From: Lachnospiraceae bacterium
Lineage (GTDB): Bacteria; Bacillota; Clostridia; Lachnospirales; Lachnospiraceae
Length of the DNA: 64,000 nt
Reading direction: 5' to 3'
Assembly: GCA_014804485.1 (NCBI GenBank)
Contig: JAAUZT010000002.1
Span: forward strand, 1 to 64,000
Below are positions 43,568-51,533 of this stretch, in pieces. A model generated the notes under the pieces. It was not told where the DNA came from and did no database searches. It saw only the letters and a list, made by a program, of their open reading frames with translations. The first letter of the stretch is position 1. Every line of letters starts with the position of its first letter. Both the position numbers and the translations under genes were made by a program.

Positions 43568-44624
43568 GCGAATGGAAGAGCTGACAGAACGGTTAATCAT
43601 GAAACGAAGTCTTGACCGGGAGGAGTATCAGTATCTGATTGAAAACCGATCCGCTGATACGGCGGCTCTTCTCGCAGATCATGCTGTCAGGGCGAGGCGT
43701 GAGATCTACGGAAACACGGTGTTTGTGCGCGGGCTTATAGAGATTGGCAATATCTGCAGGAATGACTGTCTGTACTGTGGGATTCGGCGCAGCAATCGCG
43801 GTTGCGACCGCTACCGCCTGACAGAGGAGCAGATACTTGCATGTGCCGATGAGGGCTACTTACTCGGCTTTAGAACGGTTGTCCTGCAAGGAGGCGAAGA
43901 CGCGTATTTCTCGGACGAGATCGTATGCGGCATTATCCGAAAATTAAAGTCTGCGCACCCCGACTGTGCGGTGACGCTATCGCTTGGCGAGCGGAGTCTT
44001 GAGAGCTATGCGCTGTTGCGTGAGGCGGGCGCGGACAGGTATCTTCTGCGTCACGAAACTGCCGACAGAGAGCACTACGAGCACCTGCATCCGCCTGAGA
44101 TGTCGTTTGACAACCGTATGCGCTGCCTTAACGATCTGCGTGCGCTCGGCTATCAGGTGGGCTGCGGATTTATGGTGGGAGCGCCGTTTCAGACGTCGCA
44201 GCATCTTGCAGAGGACTTGAAGTTTATTGAAAGTTTCAAGCCTGATATGTGCGGGATAGGACCGTTTGTTCCGCACCATGACACGCCGTTTAAGGACGAG
44301 CCGCCGGGAACGATTGAACTGACCTGCTTTCTGCTGTCGGTCATACGGCTGATTTATCCGCCGGTGCTCCTGCCTGCGACAACGGCGCTGGGCACGATTG
44401 CCCCCGACGGCAGGGAGCGCGGCATACTCGCAGGCGCGAATGTAGTGATGCCGAATTTGTCGCCTGTTTCGGTGCGGAAAAAATACGAGCTTTACGACAA
44501 TAAGCTATGCACGGGCGATGAGTCAGCCCAGTGCATAAGCCGTCTCGAACAGCGAATGAACGCAATAGGATACGAGATCGTAACGGATATCGGAGATATC
44601 AGGAAAGGAAAATGTTATGAGTAA
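43560..44624 (+). CDS. hydE: [FeFe]-hydrogenase maturase HydE (radical SAM)
   Basis: A 354-aa radical SAM protein. Cluster motif C66-x3-C70-x2-C73 (IGNICRNDCLYCGIRRSN) and LQGGEDAYFSDE, RYLLRHETADREHYEHLHP, GFMVGAPFQTSQHLAEDL and LPATTALGTI are HydE features. It works with HydG and HydF in building the H-cluster. Starts in overlap with a mini-ORF and overlaps hydG by eight bases. No hydrogenase structural gene is in the window. The codon choice looks GC-richer than in neighbouring operons. Confidence 0.93.
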   Translation: MYERMEELTERLIMKRSLDREEYQYLIENRSADTAALLADHAVRARREIYGNTVFVRGLIEIGNICRNDCLYCGIRRSNRGCDRYRLTEEQILACADEGYLLGFRTVVLQGGEDAYFSDEIVCGIIRKLKSAHPDCAVTLSLGERSLESYALLREAGADRYLLRHETADREHYEHLHPPEMSFDNRMRCLNDLRALGYQVGCGFMVGAPFQTSQHLAEDLKFIESFKPDMCGIGPFVPHHDTPFKDEPPGTIELTCFLLSVIRLIYPPVLLPATTALGTIAPDGRERGILAGANVVMPNLSPVSVRKKYELYDNKLCTGDESAQCISRLEQRMNAIGYEIVTDIGDIRKGKCYE

Positions 44625-46065
44625 TTATGACCCTAAATCGCTAAAAGCGGAGGAATTCATCAACGATGAGGAGATCCGCGCGACCCTTGCTTATGCCGAA
44701 GAAAACAAAAACAACACGAAGCTGATTGAGGAAATACTTGAAAAGGCCCGGCCCGGGAAGACAGAGTCGGGCAGCGTATGCGCGGGGCTTACCCACCGTG
44801 AAGCGTCGGTTCTTCTGGCTTGCGAAGATCCTGAGCTGATCGAGAGGATGTACGAGATCGCCGAGGAGATCAAGCTCGCATTCTACGGCAACAGAATCGT
44901 TATTTTTGCGCCGCTCTACCTCTCGAATTACTGTGTTAACGGCTGCGTTTACTGTCCGTACCACATGAAAAACAAGCACATTACACGCAAAAAGCTCACG
45001 CAGGAGGAGGTAAGGCAGGAGGTCATAGCGCTTCAGGATATGGGACATAAGCGTCTTGCCATTGAGGCAGGGGAAGATCCAGTCAACAATCCAATTGAGT
45101 ACATACTCGACTGTATCAGGACGATTTACAGCGTTCATCACAAGAACGGCGATATCCGCCGCGTAAATGTCAATATTGCCGCGACCACCGTCGAGAACTA
45201 TCGGAAACTGAAAGAAGCGGGGATCGGTACGTATATTCTCTTTCAGGAGACTTACCACAAGGAGAGCTACCTTAATCTGCATCCTACGGGACCGAAGCAC
45301 GACTACGCCTACCACACCGAAGCAATGGACAGAGCAATGGAGGGCGGCATTGACGACGTAGGATTGGGTGTGCTGTTCGGGTTGGAGATGTACAAATACG
45401 AATTTGCAGGACTTATTATGCACGCGGAGCACTTAGAGGCTGTTCATGGCGTAGGTCCTCACACGATAAGCGTGCCGCGTGTAAAGCACGCCGATGATAT
45501 CGACCCCGCCGCGTTCGACAACGGTATTGACGATGAGACCTTCGCGAAGATCACTGCCTGCATACGTCTTGCCGTACCATATACGGGAATGATCATATCC
45601 ACGCGTGAATCCGAGCAGGTGCGCTCTCGGCTGCTCCGTCTGGGAGTTTCGCAGGTAAGCGGCGGCTCGCGCACGTCGGTCGGCGGCTACACGGAGGAAA
45701 TACGCCCGCACGACACCGAGCAGTTCGACGTTTCCGATCAGAGAACGCTTGATGAGGTGGTAAAGTGGCTTATGGAGAGCGGGCATATCCCGTCGTTTTG
45801 CACCGCATGTTATCGCGAGGGACGAACAGGCGACCGCTTTATGAGCCTGTGTAAGAGCGGACAGATACTCAACTGCTGCCACCCAAACGCGCTTATGACG
45901 CTCTCGGAGTATCTCGAGGATTACGCCTTAGAGGACACAAAACGTGTCGGCTATGAGATGGTGGAGCGCGAGCTGGAGCGTATACCCAGGGAAAAGGTGC
46001 GCGAGATCGCGCGGCGCAACATCGAGGATATTAAGAACTTAGGCCGCCGCGATTTCCGCTTTTAA
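44617..46065 (+). CDS. hydG: [FeFe]-hydrogenase maturase HydG (tyrosine lyase)
   Basis: A 482-aa radical SAM enzyme that splits tyrosine to give CO and cyanide ligands for the H-cluster. Cluster motif C106-x3-C110-x2-C113 (NYCVNGCVYCPYH), then LAIEAGEDP, YILFQETYHKESYLNLHP and the C-terminal auxiliary cluster segment CTACYREGRTG...CKSGQI with NCCHPNAL. Full length for the family. GGAAAGG RBS; middle gene of hydEGF. Confidence 0.96.
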   Translation: MSNYDPKSLKAEEFINDEEIRATLAYAEENKNNTKLIEEILEKARPGKTESGSVCAGLTHREASVLLACEDPELIERMYEIAEEIKLAFYGNRIVIFAPLYLSNYCVNGCVYCPYHMKNKHITRKKLTQEEVRQEVIALQDMGHKRLAIEAGEDPVNNPIEYILDCIRTIYSVHHKNGDIRRVNVNIAATTVENYRKLKEAGIGTYILFQETYHKESYLNLHPTGPKHDYAYHTEAMDRAMEGGIDDVGLGVLFGLEMYKYEFAGLIMHAEHLEAVHGVGPHTISVPRVKHADDIDPAAFDNGIDDETFAKITACIRLAVPYTGMIISTRESEQVRSRLLRLGVSQVSGGSRTSVGGYTEEIRPHDTEQFDVSDQRTLDEVVKWLMESGHIPSFCTACYREGRTGDRFMSLCKSGQILNCCHPNALMTLSEYLEDYALEDTKRVGYEMVERELERIPREKVREIARRNIEDIKNLGRRDFRF

Positions 46066-46080
46066 CGAAAGGACACAGCT

Positions 46081-47298
46081 ATGGGATTAAATGATACCGT
46101 ATCCGCCGAGCGCCTGCATATAGGGTTTTTCGGTATGCGCAACGCGGGAAAATCCAGTCTTGTAAACGCATTCACGGGGCAGGAGCTTTCGGTAGTGTCC
46201 GAGGTTCGCGGCACGACTACCGACCCCGTTCGTAAGGCAATGGAGCTGCTGCCGCTTGGTCCGGTTGTCGTTATCGATACGCCGGGGCTTGACGATGAGG
46301 GTGAGCTTGGGGCGCTGCGCGTCAAAAAGGCGCGTGAGATACTTGTAAGGACCGATGTTGCGGTGCTCGTTGTGGACGCGGCACGAGGGCTGTCAACAAA
46401 GGACAGGGAGCTTATGGCGCTTTTTGAGGAGCGCAGACTGCCGTATCTGATCGCGTATAACAAAGCCGATCTGCTATCCGAAAGACCACCGCTTCACGGA
46501 AATTCGCTCTACTTAAGCGCCGTAACGGGCGAGAACGTCAACCTGCTCAAAACCAGAATCGGCGAGTTTGCAGAGAGCCTGCAAAACGAAAAGCATATCG
46601 TTGCCGATCTGTTGCGTGACGGTGACGTTGTGGTTCTGGTGATTCCCGTAGACGCGGCCGCTCCCAAGGGCAGGCTGATACTTCCGCAGCAGCAGACTAT
46701 GCGCGAAATTCTGGACCATCACTGCACGTTTGTCGGCTGTCAGCCCGAGGAACTGCCGAATACGCTTGCAGCGCTGTCCGGGAAGCCGAGGATCGTCATC
46801 ACGGACTCGCAGGCATTCGGCAGAGTCTCTAAGGATGTGCCGGGTGATATCATGCTTACATCGTTTTCGATCCTGTTTGCACGGTATAAGGGCGAACTGG
46901 CGGAGCAGGTAAAGGGCGCTGTAGCGCTGTCAGGGCTTAAAGACGGCGATAAAGTGTTGATTTCGGAGGGATGTACCCACCACCGGCAATGCGGTGATAT
47001 CGGTACGGTGAAAATGCCGAAGTGGATCGAGGAATACGCGGGAGTGAAGCCTGAATATACGTTCACATCCGGCGGCGGGTTCCCCGATGATCTTTCCGGA
47101 TTTTCTCTGATCGTGCACTGCGGAGGCTGTATGCTCAACGAAAAGGAGATGCGGCGGCGCACCGAAGCGGCAAGGTCGGCGGAGGTGCCGATCGTTAACT
47201 ACGGCGTGGCAATTGCACATATACACGGGATTCTCGAACGGAGTTTAGAGCCGTTCCCTGAGGTATTGGAAATGTTATCGGACACGATGGCTGTTTAG
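46081..47298 (+). CDS. hydF: [FeFe]-hydrogenase maturation GTPase HydF
   Basis: A 405-aa scaffold GTPase. P-loop GMRNAGKS (18-25), switch region RGTTTDPV, G3 DTPGLDDEGELG, G4 NKAD. The C-terminal part has the FeS ligands CTHHRQCG and HCGGCML. It carries the H-cluster precursor and delivers it to the hydrogenase. GAAAGGA RBS, 15 bp after hydG. A terminator follows at 47347. Confidence 0.96.
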   Translation: MGLNDTVSAERLHIGFFGMRNAGKSSLVNAFTGQELSVVSEVRGTTTDPVRKAMELLPLGPVVVIDTPGLDDEGELGALRVKKAREILVRTDVAVLVVDAARGLSTKDRELMALFEERRLPYLIAYNKADLLSERPPLHGNSLYLSAVTGENVNLLKTRIGEFAESLQNEKHIVADLLRDGDVVVLVIPVDAAAPKGRLILPQQQTMREILDHHCTFVGCQPEELPNTLAALSGKPRIVITDSQAFGRVSKDVPGDIMLTSFSILFARYKGELAEQVKGAVALSGLKDGDKVLISEGCTHHRQCGDIGTVKMPKWIEEYAGVKPEYTFTSGGGFPDDLSGFSLIVHCGGCMLNEKEMRRRTEAARSAEVPIVNYGVAIAHIHGILERSLEPFPEVLEMLSDTMAV

Positions 47299-47309
47299 CA
47301 GAACGACAG

Positions 47310-47324
47310 TGACCAATTTGGTCA
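47310..47324. promoter_or_regulatory. 15-bp palindrome TGACCAATTTGGTCA
   Basis: Perfect apart from the centre base; twelve bases after hydF. A sister palindrome TGACTAAATTAGTCA lies at 50404-50418 with matched changes on both arms. Confidence 0.5.
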
Positions 47325-47346
47325 ATGCAATAAAGAAACAACGATA

Positions 47347-47374
47347 CGGTTTGTGTGGGCAAACCGTTTTTTTT
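47347..47374 (+). terminator. Terminator after hydEGF
   Basis: CGGTTTG/CAAACCG stem followed by eight T residues. Confidence 0.9.
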
Positions 47375-47547
47375 ATGCCAGAAATCAGGTAATAAGCAGA
47401 GAAACAGGGAACCGACCGCCGCGGATAGTTTGGATTCTGTATGGCGACTTGTGAAGATATTGAGGTGTGTATGGCGTTATATAATGTGAGAAGAGTTTTT
47501 AAAGCTATAAGATTAGGGCATCAAAAAGTGCATGAGACAAGTACTGA

Positions 47548-47778
47548 GGGCAGATCACACAAAAGGTTCCCGCAGTTGTCTTGCGTAGGAATATGAGATT
47601 TTCTTAATATTCCATTCAATATCCAGAAATTTCGGGACATGGATGTCCCGAAAAGCCCGTAATGAGCCCGGATGGCGAATAGAGGGCGGTTTCGTCCGTT
47701 GTCACAACTTCACCGGAATATTTAGAAAATCCATATGACGAAGCCGATAACTGCGGGAACCTTTTGTGTGATCTGCCC
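47548..47778 (-). repeat. Family-1 structured dispersed repeat, copy 3 (inverted)
   Basis: Arms 47548-47580 (beginning GGGCAGATCACACAAAAG) and 47746-47778 are complementary at 32 of 33 positions, with a G-T wobble at the last. Read on the minus strand, the core is nearly identical to copies 1 and 2, including TCATATGGATTTTCTAAA, CGCCCTCTATTCGCCATCC and GGGACATCCATGTCCC. With copy 2 in the opposite orientation it flanks the DUF6465-hydEGF block. Outside the arms CAAAAAG (47523) can pair with CTTTTTG (47799). Confidence 0.85.
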
Positions 47779-47834
47779 GTGCAATTTTACGCAGCTCCCT
47801 TTTTGTGCAAATTTTTTTCTATTCAAAATATATG

Positions 47835-47898
47835 TTGACAAATAATATTATATGTCGTATAGTATCTACAGAAACAATATTATACAGCGTATAATATT
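47835..47898 (+). promoter_or_regulatory. PadR operon promoter with operator palindromes
   Basis: TTGACA (47835-47840), 17 bp, TATAGT (47858-47863). Just downstream AATATTATAC-AGC-GTATAATATT (47876-47898) is a perfect 10-bp inverted repeat, and the promoter itself overlaps a related imperfect one (ATATTATATGTCGTATAGTAT region). The layout suits autorepression by the PadR protein encoded next. The rest of the leader to 48111 shows no other feature. Confidence 0.75.
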
Positions 47899-48111
47899 AT
47901 AACATTCAACAATATTATAATGTCCAACATATGTAGCTTCATATAATACTTTTGATGCATGATGGGATTCTTAAGACGGCGGATTAAGGGCGGAATGCCA
48001 GGAGATTTTGACAGGGAATTTCGGGATGTATCGTTATATAAAGTCTGTGGACTGGACAGAAATGGATGATTCACTATGAGGTATGTAAAAAGCAGGAAAG
48101 GAGTTTATCGC

Positions 48112-48438
48112 ATGGTTTTTAACACAGGTGCGGCACTGCTTGATGCGATCGTGCTGGCGGTGGTGTCCAGTGAACCGGAAGGGACATACGGCTATAAGAT
48201 CACGCAGGAAGTGCGGCAGGTCATTGAGATTTCGGAATCCACGTTATATCCCGTGCTCAGGAGACTGCAGAAGGATGAATGTCTGGAAGTCTACGATATG
48301 GAATGTGCGGGCAGGAACAGGCGATACTATAAGGTGACAGAGAAGGGAAGGGCGCAGCTTAATCTGTATATCAGCGAATGGTATCGGTATTCCGCCAAGT
48401 TAAACAGTATCTTTGAGGGAGGATTGAAGCATGAATAG
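48112..48438 (+). CDS. PadR family transcriptional regulator
   Basis: A 108-aa winged-helix protein. ATG 48112 follows AAAGGAG; an upstream in-frame ATG lacks an RBS. LDAIVLAVVSSEPEGTYGYKITQEV, ISESTLYPVLRRLQKDECLEVY and GRNRRYYKVTEKGRAQL are the PadR fold. First gene of an operon with DUF1700, DUF4097 and PspC proteins, a combination typical of Firmicutes envelope-stress loci. Palindromes at the promoter suggest self-control. Confidence 0.93.
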   Translation: MVFNTGAALLDAIVLAVVSSEPEGTYGYKITQEVRQVIEISESTLYPVLRRLQKDECLEVYDMECAGRNRRYYKVTEKGRAQLNLYISEWYRYSAKLNSIFEGGLKHE

Positions 48439-49330
48439 AGCAGAGTTTATGAGGCGTCTGACAGAGCTTCTTGGCGATGTATCACCGACGGAGCGGGATG
48501 AAGCTATCCAATATTATAATGATTACTTCGACGATGCCGGAGCAGAGAATGAGAGCGGTGTCATCGCGTCGTTAGGTACGCCGGAAGAGCTGGCGAGAAC
48601 GATCAAAGCGGGATTAAGTGACGGCGGTAATGCCGGCGAGTTCACGGAATCCGGTTTCAGCGGGTACACGCAGGCACCACGGGATGAACTGATTCGGACG
48701 GAGGATGCGGGACAGAACGGAAGCGCCGATACAGCAGGAAACGGGGCGGAGACATTCAAACAGGCAGGCGGTAATAACGCACAGGCGAATAATGCCTACT
48801 ACCAGGGCGGCTATTATCAGCGAAGCGGGGCGGACAGTGTCTACGGCGGCAGAGAGGACACGAGGAAACACACTAACCCGTATGAACAGACGAATACCGG
48901 TAATTCCACAGGAAATCCTTCAGGTGGTCAGTATGCGCAGCCGAAGCGTGATATGTCGGGTGGGACTATCGTACTGATTGTGCTTCTGGCAGTGCTCACT
49001 TCTCCGATTTGGATCGGGCTGCTGGGCGGACTCTTCGGCGTGGCAGTCGGACTTTTGGCAACACTGTTCGGAATTTTCCTTGCTTTTTTGGCTGTAGGTA
49101 TCGGATTGATCATAGTTGCAATTGCGCTCTTGATTACGGGCATTGCACTGTTGTTCTCCGTACCTTTGGGCGGAATAAGTTTAGTAGGAGCGGCATTTAT
49201 TGTGTTTGCCATCGGTCTTGTGTTTGTGTGGCTGATGGTGCTTATGGCAGGAACGGCAATACCGGCGTTTATCAGAGGAATCGTTTCTCTGTGTCAGAGA
49301 CTTTTTAACAGAGGAGGTGCACGGGCATGA
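48431..49330 (+). CDS. DUF1700 (HAAS domain) membrane protein
   Basis: A 299-aa protein. The first 65 residues (MNRAEFMRRLTELLGDVSPTERDEAIQYYNDYFDD and GTPEELARTIKAG) are the HAAS/DUF1700 helical domain found next to PadR regulators. A polar Gln/Asn/Gly-rich linker (70-170) follows, then about three or four close membrane helices (GTIVLIVLLAVLTSPIW onward). Overlaps padR by eight bases and the next gene by four, so translation is coupled. It likely relays between membrane and regulator, which is family-level inference. Confidence 0.85.
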   Translation: MNRAEFMRRLTELLGDVSPTERDEAIQYYNDYFDDAGAENESGVIASLGTPEELARTIKAGLSDGGNAGEFTESGFSGYTQAPRDELIRTEDAGQNGSADTAGNGAETFKQAGGNNAQANNAYYQGGYYQRSGADSVYGGREDTRKHTNPYEQTNTGNSTGNPSGGQYAQPKRDMSGGTIVLIVLLAVLTSPIWIGLLGGLFGVAVGLLATLFGIFLAFLAVGIGLIIVAIALLITGIALLFSVPLGGISLVGAAFIVFAIGLVFVWLMVLMAGTAIPAFIRGIVSLCQRLFNRGGARA

Positions 49331-50382
49331 AAACAGGAATGAGTAAGTTTACAAAAGGGTGCCTGATGACGGCGCTGGTTACGTTTATCATCGGATGTCT
49401 GATATGCGGTATAGCAGCGTTATTCGGCGGTTTCAGGGTGTTGAGAGACGTGGATGTTATGGGCATAACGGGGATTCCTTTTCACTATACCCGTACAGGC
49501 GGCGGCCTGCGGTTTGGGTTCGGCTGGGATGATGATTGGGACGATGACTTTGACTGGTCGAAATATGAGAAGTGGAACCGCATCAGTGAAAGCAACGGAG
49601 AAGTAGAACTGGAGCTGACTGCAGATACTCTTCGCTCGCTTTACATGGAGCTGGGAGCGTGCGAACTGCACATTATGGAAGCGACGGGAGATCATGTCGG
49701 GATCCGTATGACCGGGAATACGAAAAATTTCCGCTACATCGTGGAAGATGGAGATACCCTGAGAATATTGCACAGAACAGGACATGGTGTATGGAACTGG
49801 TCGGGGAACGGCATTACGGTTAAGACAGAGGCTAAGGTATATCTTTACCTGCCGAAAGGGACTAATCCGGAATACATGGACATCGAAATAGGAGCCGGCA
49901 GCATGGAATCGGTGGGTCTGCAGGCGCGTGAAATGGATATTGAAGTGGGCGCGGGCGCATGCAGTATTGACAGCCTTACGGCGGCGGACAGCATAGGAAT
50001 GTCGGTCGGCGCGGGACGGATCACATTAGGAGCGTTAAGCGCAGATGAGCTGGATATGGATGTGGGTGCAGGAGAATTGCATATTGACGGCGCACAGATA
50101 GAGCGGGAGACAGACCTTGAGCTTGGCATGGGCAAGGCGGAACTGACCGGACTGTTCAGTGGGAATATGGACATCAAATGCAGTATGGGTGATGTGCAAT
50201 TGAGCCTGGACGATGCGGAGGAAGATCACAATTATGAAATTGAGTGCTCTATGGGAAATGTGCGTGTGGGAAGCCGCAGCTATACGGGATTGACGGATGA
50301 AGTGAGTATTTCCAATGGGAGCAGCAGTACCTATCAGATCGAGTGCTCTATGGGGAATGTACATGTGGATTTTGCGGAATGA
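49327..50382 (+). CDS. DUF4097 family membrane-anchored beta-helix protein
   Basis: A 351-aa protein with an N-terminal membrane helix (FTKGCLMTALVTFIIGCLICG) and an exported domain of short beta repeats such as MDIEIGAGSM, MDIEVGAGAC, IGMSVGAGRI and LDMDVGAGEL, then IECSMGNVRV/IECSMGNVHV. That pattern is the DUF4097 adhesin-like solenoid, common in PadR/DUF1700 operons. A very acidic stretch (FGWDDDWDDDFDWSKY) lies after the helix. AGAGGAGGT RBS. Confidence 0.85.
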   Translation: MKTGMSKFTKGCLMTALVTFIIGCLICGIAALFGGFRVLRDVDVMGITGIPFHYTRTGGGLRFGFGWDDDWDDDFDWSKYEKWNRISESNGEVELELTADTLRSLYMELGACELHIMEATGDHVGIRMTGNTKNFRYIVEDGDTLRILHRTGHGVWNWSGNGITVKTEAKVYLYLPKGTNPEYMDIEIGAGSMESVGLQAREMDIEVGAGACSIDSLTAADSIGMSVGAGRITLGALSADELDMDVGAGELHIDGAQIERETDLELGMGKAELTGLFSGNMDIKCSMGDVQLSLDDAEEDHNYEIECSMGNVRVGSRSYTGLTDEVSISNGSSSTYQIECSMGNVHVDFAE

Positions 50383-50403
50383 AAACGGCAGGAAAATAAG
50401 GAA

Positions 50404-50418
50404 TGACTAAATTAGTCA
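50404..50418. promoter_or_regulatory. 15-bp palindrome TGACTAAATTAGTCA
   Basis: Perfect palindrome just before the RBS of the PspC gene; related to the one at 47310. Confidence 0.5.
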
Positions 50419-50434
50419 ATGGGAGGAAAAAGTT

Positions 50435-50644
50435 ATGAGTAATGACTATAGGAGATTAATGCGTTCACGGACAAACAGGACAATATGCGGTGTGTGCGGA
50501 GGAATCGGGGAGTATCTGAATGTGGACCCTACTTTGATTCGTCTCGTGTGGCTGCTGTGTTCTCTGGTAAGCTGCGGAACGGGTCTGGTGATCTATCTGG
50601 TGGCGGCGGTGATTATGCCGGAAGATGACGGGATCATAGGTTAA
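50435..50644 (+). CDS. PspC domain protein
   Basis: A 69-aa protein: RTICGVCGGIGEYLNVDPTLIRLVW followed by a membrane helix (LLCSLVSCGTGLVIYLVAAVIMP), which is a complete PspC domain. Such proteins sense or respond to membrane stress. Last gene of the PadR operon; GGGAGG RBS; strong terminator after it. Confidence 0.93.
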   Translation: MSNDYRRLMRSRTNRTICGVCGGIGEYLNVDPTLIRLVWLLCSLVSCGTGLVIYLVAAVIMPEDDGIIG

Positions 50645-50648
50645 GCAG

Positions 50649-50692
50649 AAAAAGCGGCGAAAGAACCACTATGGGGTTCCTGCCGCTTTTTT
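50649..50692 (+). terminator. Terminator after PspC gene
   Basis: AAAAGCGGC...GAACC/GGGTTC...GCCGCTTTTTT. Long two-part stem with a T-tract. Confidence 0.9.
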
Positions 50693-51036
50693 GTTTCATT
50701 AGGAAAGATTTCGGTATCGAGTTTGTAAAGTTAACTCTGAACTGTCATTCTTAGAATTTTAAAAAATACATTTCAATACATTTCTAAACAGTTAATCTAA
50801 ATCCATAGCTGTTAAAAGTAAATAAAAAAGCGTCACATAATTTGTGCAGATTGTGGAAAATATAGAAAAAACAATAATCGATGATAAAAAACAATTTTGA
50901 GTGAAGATTAATTGATTAATTTATAATAAACTAAATGTAAGCTATTTGATAAGCTAATATAAACTAAAAAACTAATTGGAAAAAAGTATACAGGACGTCA
51001 TTGCTGCCAAATGATAGGCGGAGATGAGATATCAAT
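50693..51036 (+). promoter_or_regulatory. AT-rich promoter region of the esterase genes
   Basis: The useful signals are TTGAGT (50897-50902), the palindrome ATTAATTGATTAAT (50907-50920) and TATAAT (50922-50927). The palindrome core TTAATTGATTAA is the reverse complement of TTAATCAATTAA before the mannan-importer binding protein gene at 35254. The 19-bp spacing is long, so help from an activator is plausible. Confidence 0.45.
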
Positions 51037-51459
51037 ATGAATGCGTCAGATTACGGCATTGATTGTAAAAAGGCAGTTTTAAATGAAGGGAATCTTCACC
51101 GCATTAAGCGGGTAATGAAACAAGCAAGCCGAAGTGAGGACGTTGTGATCGGGTTTCTGGGTGGCTCCATCACTCAGGGATGTCTGTCTTCAACGCCGGA
51201 AACCTGTTATGCATATCTTGTATATAAATGGTGGTGTGAAAAGTTTCCGAATGCAAATATCAGGTATGTGAATGCCGGAATTGGCGGCACGACCTCGCGG
51301 TTTGGCGTGGCGAGAGTTGAAGATGACCTACTCGCATATGATGTTGACATAAGCTTTTTGGAAACGGTATATGGCACGTATGATTCCCAAGATGACGGTG
51401 GTGGCATTTGTAATGACATAGATGTCAACAATGTGACAAGTGTGTCAGCTATGAAATAA
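51037..51459 (+). pseudogene. Truncated SGNH esterase (CE17-like N-terminal fragment)
   Basis: Only 140 aa. The first 110 residues match the start of an SGNH hydrolase: FLGGSITQG with the nucleophile Ser, then YVNAGIGGTTSRFGVARVEDDLLAYDVD (block II). Blocks III and V with the Asn and Asp/His residues are missing; the frame instead ends in a non-family tail after DISFLETVYGTYD. A full enzyme would need 200 or more further residues. Roseburia-type mannan loci pair a CE17 with a CE2 esterase, so a former CE17 is likely, but this is inference. RBS and promoter are still present. Confidence 0.65.
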
Positions 51460-51533
51460 TGACTATGACACAGTGATAGCAGCATGACAGCCGGAGCATA
51501 GTAAATATATCACAACAGGAGCGCGACGATAGT

